This document shows positions 1-5,305 of a stretch of 6,684 nt of DNA, piece after piece. Origin of the DNA: Leptofilum sp050292445 (lineage in GTDB: Bacteria > Chloroflexota > Anaerolineae > Promineifilales > Promineifilaceae); NCBI GenBank assembly GCA_050292445.1, contig JBNKLQ010000307.1, positions 1 through 6,684 of the forward strand, read 5' to 3'. Under the pieces are notes generated by a model. The model had not been told where the DNA came from. It was given only the letters and a program-made list of their open reading frames with translations, and did no database searches. Position 1 is the first letter of the stretch, and every line of letters starts with the position of its first letter. The position numbers and the translations under genes were made by a program.

Positions 1-361
1 CCTGAGGCAGTTCAGGAAAGCGGTCGTTTATTTCTGTCAGGGGAATAGAAAGTGCATTGGCGGCGTGAAGTGCAGCATAATCTTCAAGAGGGCGGACGTC
101 AACGATAACGGCCGTTCCCGCATTCCCCTGCACCAGTCGCGTAATTAATAAAGCGACAATTGTCATGCCACCGGCAACGAGCGTGACCAGCAAGCCAAAC
201 AACGTCAGAAAGCGAAAAAACATGCCACGTCGGCCCCGCCAGTGGGCCTGCTCTGAAGATCGACGCAAATGGTCCGGCAGCTCCCAACCTTCACGTTCCC
301 AGGGTGGCCCGCCGCGATAATTGCGCCAATTCTTGTCGCGCCAGTTTTTGTTAGGCTTCAC
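1..361 (-). CDS. Membrane-anchored protein with rhodanese-like segment (3' end missing)
   Basis: The 120 visible codons run off the left edge without a stop. The start is GTG at 361-359, sharing GTGA with the response regulator's TGA (4-base overlap). A GAGG (372-369) lies 7 nt upstream, so translational coupling is likely. Residues 1-46 are polar and rich in Trp, Arg and Gly. Residues 47-77 form one strong membrane segment (FFRFLTLFGLLVTLVAGGMT and onward). Arg42-Arg45 just before it suggest N-in/C-out topology. Residues 83-119 (TAVIVDVRPLEDYAALHAAN, then ALSIPL) match the opening of a rhodanese domain: strand, Asp-Val-Arg, x-x-x-Tyr, x-x-His, Ala, Ile-Pro-Leu. The catalytic-loop Cys would lie outside the window, so sulfurtransferase activity cannot be judged. 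The N-terminal part resembles the first TM region of small sensor kinases, and the gene occupies the usual kinase position. A kinase with this as its extracytoplasmic part is therefore an alternative. Met47 is a less likely start. Confidence 0.7.
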   Translation of the reverse strand, partial: MKPNKNWRDKNWRNYRGGPPWEREGWELPDHLRRSSEQAHWRGRRGMFFRFLTLFGLLVTLVAGGMTIVALLITRLVQGNAGTAVIVDVRPLEDYAALHAANALSIPLTEINDRFPELPQ

Positions 362-1050
362 GCGGGCACCTCGTCGTTAAATTTGTAGCCGATGCCATAC
401 ACCGTGAGGATATAAATGGGGTTCGAGGGATCTGGCTCCAGCTTGCGCCGCAGATTTTTCACATGGGCATCGATGCTGCGCTCGTAGCTGTCCTGCGAGA
501 AGCCGTGCAGCCGGTCCAGCAGCTGCTCCCGGCTCAGCGTCTGGCCGGGATGCTGGGCCAAAATCGCCAGCAAATTAAACTCGATGCGGGTAAGCTGCAA
601 CGTTTCCCCGGCACGGCTAACGCGATGGCCGTTGAGGTCAATTTCGATGTCGCCCGCCTGGACAAATTCGGTGGGAACCAGGCCGCCCCGTACGCGGCGC
701 AGCACGGCACGCACGCGGGCCACCAGCTCACGGGGCGAAAATGGCTTGGTGATGTAATCATCCGCGCCCAACTCCAGACCAATCAGTCGATCGGTTTCGT
801 CGATGCGCGCCGTGAGCATGATTATGGGCACGTCGGATTCGCGGCGCAGCGTACGGCAGACGTCCAGGCCGTCCAGCTCTGGCAGGTTGAGATCGAGCAC
901 CACCATGTCTGGTTTTTCGCTGCGGGCAATGGTGAGGGCGGTACGGCCGTCCCCAGCCGTCAGCACCGCATAACCGCTGCGCTCCAGATAATCGCGCGCC
1001 AGCTTTACAATCTTCGGTTCGTCGTCAACAACCAGGATGCGTTCGTTCAT
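358..1050 (-). CDS. OmpR/PhoB-family response regulator
   Basis: This is a 230-residue two-component DNA-binding regulator, the normal length for the family. The receiver domain (about 4-118) has acidic residues Asp9 and Asp10, phosphoacceptor Asp53 (VVLDLNLPELDG), Thr80 (IIMLT) and Lys102 (TKPF). The whole phosphorylation site is intact. The winged-helix Trans_reg_C domain (about 130-226) shows the recognition-helix pattern RSIDAHVKNLRRKL (191-204) and the closing wing VYGIGYKF (217-224). It should bind DNA as a phosphorylated dimer in the cytoplasm. I chose ATG at 1050 because MNERILVVDDE begins exactly at the first receiver strand. A TTG nine codons upstream would add a tail with no homology. 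No clear Shine-Dalgarno precedes the ATG. The gene follows DUF4386 by 36 nt with no terminator and overlaps the downstream membrane protein by 4 nt. Its targets are unknown. Family certain, specific role not. Confidence 0.96.
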   Translation of the reverse strand: MNERILVVDDEPKIVKLARDYLERSGYAVLTAGDGRTALTIARSEKPDMVVLDLNLPELDGLDVCRTLRRESDVPIIMLTARIDETDRLIGLELGADDYITKPFSPRELVARVRAVLRRVRGGLVPTEFVQAGDIEIDLNGHRVSRAGETLQLTRIEFNLLAILAQHPGQTLSREQLLDRLHGFSQDSYERSIDAHVKNLRRKLEPDPSNPIYILTVYGIGYKFNDEVPA

Positions 1051-1086
1051 AAGCAAAGTGTGTCGGAAAAGTCCCAATCTGCCAAA

Positions 1087-1764
1087 TTACCTGCTGGCAA
1101 CGCCCTTGATTAAAAGCCACAAACCAAGCCCAAATTCGGCAATGAATCCCAGCGGATAGCTCACGTAGGTAATTGCGCTCAAATCTGGGAGCAGGAAATA
1201 CTGAAGAAAAGTCAGCAGCCAGGTAACACAATGGATCATCAACACGATGCCCAAAATTTTGGGGAGGAAGCCCGACTTAAAAACCAAATAACCAAGCGGA
1301 AAGAGCCAGGCACCATAAAACAGCTGGGCAATCATAAATCCATTTTTGTGTAAATTTAGAAATAACAGTGCCAGTGCTTGCAGTTGCTCGACCTGGAATA
1401 CGTTTAAGTAATCAGCGCCGCTCAAAAGCAGCTGGCTGCCAATCAGAAAAAGATCGCTAAAACTTTGGATGGCGACACCAGCCAGGTTTAATAACAAGAA
1501 CAGCAAAGCAATGTTTTTATTGACCGGTTTTAGCAACGTGTACAAAGCCCAGGCTGCCAAAAGAAATAACACAGCCGCAAGCAGATCGCTCATAAAGCCA
1601 ATACGAAATTGCCACTCAGAGGCCATCATATTTTGGGCGGTGACTGCGGCATCTCCGAATACAATAAGGCTAGACCGTCCAATCACATCGGCGAAGACGT
1701 GAATAACGATGTAAATAAGATACAGGAACCCTGCCAATCTTGCGGTTTTGTTGTTTGTATTCAT
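1087..1764 (-). CDS. DUF4386 family integral membrane protein
   Basis: This 225-residue, very hydrophobic protein has about six predicted membrane segments (roughly 9-29, 57-78, 84-107, 127-158, 166-190 and 196-220). I recognise DUF4386 from the N-terminal KTARLAGFLYL, the block GDAAVTAQNMMASEWQFRIG (38-57), and the late block FYGAWLFPLGYLVFKSGFLP (149-168). The family has no established biochemical function. It is common in Chloroflexota, Bacteroidota and Firmicutes, often next to other small membrane proteins or regulators. ATG at 1764 fits the usual N-terminus. A GAGG lies about 11 nt upstream in the 20-nt gap after the preceding methyltransferase-like gene, a loose spacing. The close packing on both sides suggests cotranscription with the methyltransferase-like gene and the response regulator. 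This gene lacks the ACGGCCGT octamer that marks almost all other genes here. Confidence 0.9.
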   Translation of the reverse strand: MNTNNKTARLAGFLYLIYIVIHVFADVIGRSSLIVFGDAAVTAQNMMASEWQFRIGFMSDLLAAVLFLLAAWALYTLLKPVNKNIALLFLLLNLAGVAIQSFSDLFLIGSQLLLSGADYLNVFQVEQLQALALLFLNLHKNGFMIAQLFYGAWLFPLGYLVFKSGFLPKILGIVLMIHCVTWLLTFLQYFLLPDLSAITYVSYPLGFIAEFGLGLWLLIKGVASR

Positions 1765-1784
1765 TATGAACCCAACCTCATTTG

Positions 1785-2267
1785 TTAAAGCCAGCGGCGC
1801 ACGGCCGTTTGGTAATCAAGGTATTCAACGCCAAACAATCCACGCAAATATTGCTCCTCGCGGGCGATGACACCCCAGCGTAAAACCAGATAAGCAGGCA
1901 GCAGCGCGATAAACAACCACCAACTGCTTACAGCAAACCCAACCCCTGCTTGAATGAGAAGAAATGCCAAATACATCGGATTGCGGCTGAAGCGATATGG
2001 CCCTGTTTTTATAATTTGGGTCGTAGGCTGATCTGGATTTACGGCCGTATCCAACCGCTTAAAGGTGCCATCAGCCCAAACCATCAAGCCTAAACTGCCG
2101 CTAATGAGGCTGAGACCCAGCAAGATGGTGCTCACGCTTCCGGTAAAGGAAAGCGGCCACAAAAGCTGCAGCAGCAGCCCCGTCACAATCGTGATTAAAA
2201 ATAGCTGTGGCGGTTTTACAACCACGTTTACCCCAATTTGTTTTTGTTGTGTTACTTCCGTCATCAT
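1785..2267 (-). CDS. Isoprenylcysteine carboxyl methyltransferase-like membrane protein (ICMT/PEMT superfamily)
   Basis: This 160-residue membrane protein has about four hydrophobic segments (22-40, 46-64, 98-118 and 119-135). The conserved core is GPYRFSRNPMY (89-99), followed by AREEQYLRGLFGVEYLDY (135-152) and a C-terminal RRW. This is the SAM- and lipid-binding signature of the ICMT/PEMT superfamily, which transfers a methyl group from S-adenosylmethionine to a membrane-embedded acceptor. Bacteria lack prenylated CaaX proteins, so the true substrate (lipid head group or other hydrophobic acceptor) cannot be inferred. The start is the first of two adjacent ATGs (2267 and 2264), because AAGGA at 2278-2274 sits 6 nt from the first. 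It is the first gene of the minus-strand cluster and is divergent from the lipoprotein hydrolase. Two ACGGCCGT octamers fall in it (1801 and 2041), both read as Thr-Ala-Val. Family call is firm, substrate unknown. Confidence 0.9.
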   Translation of the reverse strand: MMTEVTQQKQIGVNVVVKPPQLFLITIVTGLLLQLLWPLSFTGSVSTILLGLSLISGSLGLMVWADGTFKRLDTAVNPDQPTTQIIKTGPYRFSRNPMYLAFLLIQAGVGFAVSSWWLFIALLPAYLVLRWGVIAREEQYLRGLFGVEYLDYQTAVRRWL

Positions 2268-2273
2268 AATCGT

Positions 2274-2278
2274 TCCTT
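2274..2278 (-). promoter_or_regulatory. Ribosome binding site AAGGA for the methyltransferase-like gene
   Basis: AAGGA on the minus strand lies 6 nt before the first of two tandem ATGs, which favours 2267 over 2264 as the start. Confidence 0.7.
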
Positions 2279-2281
2279 ATT

Positions 2282-2291
2282 GTGCGCGCAC
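2282..2291. promoter_or_regulatory. Perfect 10-bp palindrome GTGCGCGCAC, candidate operator
   Basis: A perfect dyad sits in the middle of the 48-bp divergent gap, where a bound dimer could affect both promoters. The flanking bases do not extend the symmetry. A chance GC-rich palindrome is possible. Confidence 0.3.
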
Positions 2292-2315
2292 TTGATTTGG
2301 CGCTACGATTTACTA

Positions 2316-3491
2316 ATGTCAATAAATTTGCGTTTTTACCTAATTGCCGGGTTGTTTTTGACCCTTGTTTTACTGATCAGTTGTGAAACGGCCGTACCAA
2401 CCGTACCCACCACATCATCAGCCAGCATCTTCGCCACCGCTACACCTACAGCCAAATCCGGGGTGGCTGTAACAGTGATCATGACGGTAACGAGCTCCCC
2501 CACGCCAACAGCAGGCAGCACAGCGATTCCCACGACACCCATGCCGCTGCCCACAGCAACACCACATCCCATGGCACCGTACACCATTGCTGGCCTGCGC
2601 CAGCGCAGCTATCCAGGCGGCACCATCGAGATCATCTCCTGGATGGCGGATACGGAATACTTTGATAAGTACGCCATCACCTATCCCAGCGATGGCTTAA
2701 CTATCAGCGGTATTCTGCAAATCCCCAAAGGGGAAGGACCATTTCCGGTCATCATCCTGAACCACGGCTATCATGAGCGCCCGACTTACTTCTCGGGGGC
2801 AGGCACCTGGCAGCAGGCGGAATATTTGAACTACCGTGGCTACCTCACCATCGCGCCTGATTATCGCAGTTGGGGTGATTCAGACAGTGGCCCCAGCTTT
2901 TTTCATACGGGTCTGGTGGCCGATGTGTTGAATTTGCTTGCTTCCCTGCCATCCTTACCACAGGCAGATACCAGCCGAGTCGGCATGTGGGGGCACAGCA
3001 TGGGCGGCGGGATTACGACCAAGGTTCTCACAGTAACCGATGCCGTGAAAGCCGCCGTTTTACACGCCCCCAACTCCGCCAACGACGCCGACCTCATTGC
3101 CCGCTGGGGTCCTGGCTGTGTACCTGACCAAGTAGAGGTTGTGGAATGCAATCCTGGCGAAGTCATCCCCGCTAACTTGCCTGAGGAACTTCTGAATGCC
3201 TATCTCGCCGCCACCAGCAACCCCGAAATGCTGCAACAAATCGCGCCAATCTATCATCTGGACTATGTGTCCGCGCCGGTGCAAATTCACATTGGCCTGG
3301 CCGATGGTGCCGAAGTGGAACAAACGCCACCGGATTGGGCACCCGCGCTCCATGAAGCGTTACTGGCCGCAGGCAAAGAAAGTACGCTTTTTACCTATCC
3401 AGATCAGGGGCATTTCTTCAACGGGCCAGACTGGAACGAGATGATGCGGCGCACGGCCGATTTTTTTGACGCCTATCTGTCAGGTGAATAG
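2316..3491 (+). CDS. Secreted lipoprotein alpha/beta hydrolase (prolyl oligopeptidase/dienelactone hydrolase-like)
   Basis: This 391-residue predicted extracytoplasmic lipoprotein begins with a signal peptide (residues 1-22) ending in the lipobox Leu20-Ile21-Ser22-Cys23. A Thr/Pro/Ser-rich linker follows (about 24-88, e.g. SPTPTAGSTAIPTTPMPLPT). The hydrolase fold spans about 100-389. The oxyanion-side motif is LNHGYHERP (148-156). The nucleophile elbow is GHSMGG with Ser228. The acid is probably Asp330 (GLAD) and the base His366 (DQGHFF), so the catalytic triad is complete. Substrate could be an ester or peptide; sequence does not decide. Cys268 and Cys278 bracket an insert after the nucleophile region and could form a disulfide outside the cell. 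The ATG at 2316 was chosen because it places the signal peptide at the N-terminus; an upstream ATG at 2238 would add 26 polar residues and overlap the divergent gene. No Shine-Dalgarno is visible before 2316. Confidence 0.93.
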   Translation: MSINLRFYLIAGLFLTLVLLISCETAVPTVPTTSSASIFATATPTAKSGVAVTVIMTVTSSPTPTAGSTAIPTTPMPLPTATPHPMAPYTIAGLRQRSYPGGTIEIISWMADTEYFDKYAITYPSDGLTISGILQIPKGEGPFPVIILNHGYHERPTYFSGAGTWQQAEYLNYRGYLTIAPDYRSWGDSDSGPSFFHTGLVADVLNLLASLPSLPQADTSRVGMWGHSMGGGITTKVLTVTDAVKAAVLHAPNSANDADLIARWGPGCVPDQVEVVECNPGEVIPANLPEELLNAYLAATSNPEMLQQIAPIYHLDYVSAPVQIHIGLADGAEVEQTPPDWAPALHEALLAAGKESTLFTYPDQGHFFNGPDWNEMMRRTADFFDAYLSGE

Positions 3492-3493
3492 GG

Positions 3494-3510
3494 GCGGGTC
3501 TGAGACCCGC
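3494..3510. repeat. Short inverted repeat in convergent gap (7-bp stem, 3-nt loop)
   Basis: GCGGGTC-TGA-GACCCGC fills the 32-nt space between the ends of the hydrolase and the His-rich protein genes. It can be extended outward by two G-C pairs across one G-T wobble. No T-tract follows on either strand, so a classical intrinsic terminator is not supported. Location and GC-rich arms fit a REP-like element that may still help separate converging transcripts. Confidence 0.6.
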
Positions 3511-3523
3511 TCCCTACCGTAAA

Positions 3524-4000
3524 TCACACCGTCATGACCGGTTCATCATCGTCATTGTCGTTCATCCATTTGGGGCTTTTTTCATGGCCAGGGCCATGAT
3601 GCCCATGGGCATGATAATCATGCTTGTGATGATGCCCCCAGGGGCCATGTCCCCACGGCCCGCGTCCCCACGGTCCACCACGATGCTTCCAGCGACGGCC
3701 GAAAATCAGCCGCATGAAGAGCATCGCCAGCAGGAAAAAGAAGCCAATCTTGAAGAAGAGGGCAAAGATGCCCATGATGCCCAATGCGCCCCAGCCGAAG
3801 AAACGGCCGTGTCCATCATAATAAGGTGCAGCGGGCGGAACGGCCGTTTCCGCGCCTTCTTCACTGGATTCACTGGCCTGCGCCTGCAAACCAGCGGCGT
3901 ACCCTTCATAATAAGCTGATCGACTGCGGCTGCTTAAACCACCAAACAAACCTATCAGCAGCAGGATAAGCAAACCAAACCCAAACATTCTACGAAACAT
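3524..4000 (-). CDS. Small His/Gly/Trp-rich two-TM membrane protein, function unknown
   Basis: This 158-residue protein has one membrane helix at about 6-22 and a second, longer Phe-rich one at about 69-100, with a short acidic, Ser/Ala-rich loop between them (40-60). The cytoplasmic-side tail begins GRRWKHRGG (101-109). It then has a PWGxG repeat (110-122) and a His cluster: 11 His between residues 106 and 139, including His123-125. The end is acidic (NDNDDDE, 147-153). The His cluster suggests metal or proton binding, but this is inference and the protein has no catalytic motif. I have the impression that similar small Gly/Pro/Trp/His-rich membrane proteins occur in Chloroflexota, but I cannot name a family. 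ATG at 4000 is supported by a strong AAGGAG 6 nt upstream. It is convergent with the hydrolase (32-nt gap). A 15-bp-stem palindrome lies directly upstream of its ribosome binding site. Confidence 0.82.
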   Translation of the reverse strand: MFRRMFGFGLLILLLIGLFGGLSSRSRSAYYEGYAAGLQAQASESSEEGAETAVPPAAPYYDGHGRFFGWGALGIMGIFALFFKIGFFFLLAMLFMRLIFGRRWKHRGGPWGRGPWGHGPWGHHHKHDYHAHGHHGPGHEKSPKWMNDNDDDEPVMTV

Positions 4001-4006
4001 CTGAAT

Positions 4007-4012
4007 CTCCTT
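4007..4012 (-). promoter_or_regulatory. Ribosome binding site AAGGAG for the His-rich membrane protein
   Basis: AAGGAG on the minus strand lies 6 nt before ATG at 4000. The base of the 4015-4047 palindrome is only two bases further upstream. Confidence 0.85.
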
Positions 4013-4014
4013 TT

Positions 4015-4047
4015 AGGTGCGACGCACTTTGGAAGTGCGTCGCACCT
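4015..4047. repeat. Perfect inverted repeat, 15-bp stem and 3-nt loop
   Basis: The left arm 4015-4029 (AGGTGCGACGCACTT) and the right arm 4033-4047 are perfectly complementary around TGG. The arms also contain internal GTGCG/CGCAC symmetry. No T-tract follows on either strand. Only 14 nt separate it from the His-rich gene's start codon, so that gene's transcription start lies inside or beyond it and the hairpin may be in the 5' leader. It looks like a dispersed palindromic (REP/MITE-like) element; copies elsewhere cannot be checked here. Confidence 0.85.
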
Positions 4048-4108
4048 GTTAGCTCACTAAATTTCAATGCTGGCAGTATGCGCCACAATCTTGAAGAAAT
4101 TGTGAACA

Positions 4109-4133
4109 GGTGAAGGAAAGCTGGTGAAGGAAG
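4109..4133 (+). repeat. Tandem direct repeat GGTGAAGGAA(A)G, two copies
   Basis: GGTGAAGGAAAG (4109-4120) and GGTGAAGGAAG (4123-4133) are offset by 14 nt within the divergent gap. They could be a pair of regulator half-sites on neighbouring helical turns, or simple slippage. No recognised binding motif. Confidence 0.45.
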
Positions 4134-4178
4134 TGGTAGAATGGAGCGCGGGGTGAGTAAAAAGTTTTGTAATTTTTC

Positions 4179-4233
4179 GTGATGTATGAAACATGATACG
4201 TGACTAGAAGTAAAATCACGTTTCACGCATCAC
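4179..4233. repeat. Imperfect inverted repeat upstream of the oxidoreductase
   Basis: The arms 4179-4192 (GTGATGTATGAAAC) and 4220-4233 (GTTTCACGCATCAC) are complementary except at two positions. An inner pair ACGTGA/TCACGT (4198-4203 and 4216-4221) can compete with the outer one. The CACG/CGTG-rich wording resembles dispersed intergenic repeats built from GTGATACGTGA-like units. It ends 13 nt before the GGAGG of the oxidoreductase gene, so the hairpin may be in its 5' leader. Confidence 0.6.
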
Positions 4234-4246
4234 AAATCAGCTATTT

Positions 4247-4251
4247 GGAGG
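4247..4251 (+). promoter_or_regulatory. Ribosome binding site GGAGG for the oxidoreductase
   Basis: GGAGG lies 5 nt before ATG at 4257 and decides this start over the in-frame ATG at 4200. Confidence 0.85.
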
Positions 4252-4256
4252 TTTTC

Positions 4257-5243
4257 ATGTCTAAAATTCGTTGGGGATTGCTTTCGACAGCTAACATTAA
4301 CCGGCGTCTGATTCCGGCCATTCGTGAATCGGCGCGGGGGGAGCTGGTGGCCGTGGCCAGCCGCAGCCAGACGTCGGCGCAGGCGTATGCAGATGAATGG
4401 GGGATTCCACAGGCGTTTGACAGCTATGAGGCAATGCTGGCCTCAGACGCAGTGGATGCGGTTTACATTAGCTTACCCAATCATCTACATGCGGAATGGT
4501 CGATTAAGGCAATGCAGCAAGGCAAGCATGTGCTGTGTGAAAAACCATTTGCCCTGACTTTGACCGAAGTGGATGAAATGATCGCCGTTTCTAAGCAAAC
4601 TGGCTGCATTTTGATGGAAGCGTTCATGTACCGGCATCATCCCCAAACCAAAATTGTGGGGGAGATGGTGCGAAACGGCCGTCTTGGCCGCATCACCGTG
4701 GTGCGGGGAGTGTTTAACTTTGCCTTTGACACGCGCGAGAATATTCGGCTGGTGCCAGAATGGGGTGGCGGTGGTTTGTGGGATGTGGGTGTTTATCCGA
4801 TCAGCATGGCCCAGTACATTATGGGTGGCCCGCCACAGCAAGTTTTTGGCAGTCAATGGATCGGCGAAAGCGGCGTAGATGAGGTGTTCTCTGGGCAAAT
4901 GACCTACGCCGATGACAAAGTAGCTCAAATCAGCTGTTCATTTTGCACCCCCTTCCACACCTTTGTGGAAATCCTTGGCACCGAAGGACGGCTCACCATG
5001 AATCGGCCGTTTATAGGCCACAATGATGGCAACCGGCAGCTTATGTTTTATCCAAAAGATGGCGAGCCAGAAGAAATTGCTGTGCCGGAGAAATCACTCT
5101 ACCTGGGTGAAGTTGAGGACATGCACGCGGCGATTTTGGACGGCCGTTCTCCTTACCTCACCCTAGCCGAAACACGCAACCACGTCAAAACCGCCCTGGC
5201 CCTGTACCAATCGGCTCAGACCGGCCAGGTTGTGATTCTTTAA
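4257..5243 (+). CDS. Gfo/Idh/MocA family NAD(P)-dependent oxidoreductase
   Basis: This 328-residue cytoplasmic dehydrogenase is of normal family length. The N-terminal Rossmann fold opens with IRWGLLSTANINRRLIPAI (4-22), the form of the nucleotide-binding loop seen in the dihydrodiol dehydrogenase/xylose dehydrogenase branch. Next come SLPNHLHAEW (72-81) and CEKPFAL (94-100), with the catalytic Lys96 of the EKP motif. The C-terminal substrate domain carries GGGGLWDVGVYPI (170-182), in which Asp176 and Tyr180 correspond to active-site residues of that branch. The closing segment is LTLAETRNHVKTALALYQSA (301-320). The substrate is probably a sugar, inositol or diol, and cannot be specified. ATG at 4257 has GGAGG 5 nt upstream; a frame-open ATG at 4200 lies inside a repeat and adds residues unrelated to the family. 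It is flanked by inverted repeats on both sides and is apparently monocistronic. Confidence 0.95.
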   Translation: MSKIRWGLLSTANINRRLIPAIRESARGELVAVASRSQTSAQAYADEWGIPQAFDSYEAMLASDAVDAVYISLPNHLHAEWSIKAMQQGKHVLCEKPFALTLTEVDEMIAVSKQTGCILMEAFMYRHHPQTKIVGEMVRNGRLGRITVVRGVFNFAFDTRENIRLVPEWGGGGLWDVGVYPISMAQYIMGGPPQQVFGSQWIGESGVDEVFSGQMTYADDKVAQISCSFCTPFHTFVEILGTEGRLTMNRPFIGHNDGNRQLMFYPKDGEPEEIAVPEKSLYLGEVEDMHAAILDGRSPYLTLAETRNHVKTALALYQSAQTGQVVIL

Positions 5244-5249
5244 TTTACG

Positions 5250-5305
5250 GGACGCAGATGAACGCTGATAACAGAAATCAGCGTCATCTGCGTTTATCAG
5301 CGTCC
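5250..5305. repeat. Compound inverted repeat between convergent genes
   Basis: The main stem is ACGCAGATG (5252-5260) with CATCTGCGT (5285-5293), a one-base bulge, then ACGCTGAT (5262-5269) with ATCAGCGT (5277-5284) around a 7-nt loop. A second copy of the distal word, TTATCAGCGTCC (5294-5305), can pair instead with GGACGC (5250-5255) and GCTGATAA (5264-5271), giving an alternative fold. It fills nearly all of the 61-nt gap between the ends of the oxidoreductase and metallophosphoesterase genes. The ACGCAGATGAACGC-type wording is seen in dispersed intergenic repeats of several phyla. It may act as a bidirectional barrier, but no T-tract is present. Confidence 0.75.

Larger units (their letters stand above)
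2268..2315. promoter_or_regulatory. Divergent promoter region (48 bp) between methyltransferase-like and hydrolase genes
   Basis: Only 48 bp separate the two start codons, so both transcription starts must fall here or inside the opposite gene. On the plus strand, TTGTGC (2280-2285) and TACGAT (2304-2309) are 18 nt apart and could be weak -35 and -10 elements. They would place the start of transcription near 2316, the hydrolase ATG, consistent with the missing Shine-Dalgarno and a leaderless mRNA. This is a speculative reading. No convincing minus-strand promoter was found by eye. Confidence 0.3.
4001..4256. other. Divergent intergenic region, 256 bp, repeat-rich
   Basis: This is the longest gene-free stretch in the window. 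It holds, left to right: the ribosome binding site of the His-rich protein gene, a 15-bp-stem palindrome (4015-4047), a plain stretch with no clear element (4048-4108), a tandem GGTGAAGGAA repeat (4109-4133), an AT-rich segment (about 4155-4178), an imperfect inverted repeat (4179-4233) and the oxidoreductase ribosome binding site. Promoters must lie here but none is convincing; TAGAAT at 4137-4142 is a possible -10 without a matching -35. Translations through this stretch look like no protein. Confidence 0.7.

Noticed and set aside
99..287. Minus-strand open frame of 62 codons at the left edge
   Set aside because: It is out of phase with the frame starting at 361 that gives a TM helix followed by a rhodanese-like segment and is coupled to the regulator's stop.
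463..1113. Long open frame on the plus strand opposite the response regulator (216 codons)
   Set aside because: It is antisense to an intact response regulator with all catalytic residues; its translation is Gln/His/Ala-rich with no recognisable domain, as expected from a mirror frame of GC-rich coding DNA.
3494..3510. Hairpin as a rho-independent terminator of the hydrolase gene
   Set aside because: The stem is good but no T-tract follows on either strand, so I list it as an inverted repeat only. A terminator role without a U-tract is not excluded.
4109..4133. Start of a CRISPR or other repeat array
   Set aside because: There are only two copies of an 11-12-base unit with a 2-base gap, and no spacers or cas genes.
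3990..4226. Minus-strand open frame across the divergent intergenic region
   Set aside because: It runs through two palindromes and overlaps two ribosome binding sites; the translation resembles no protein.
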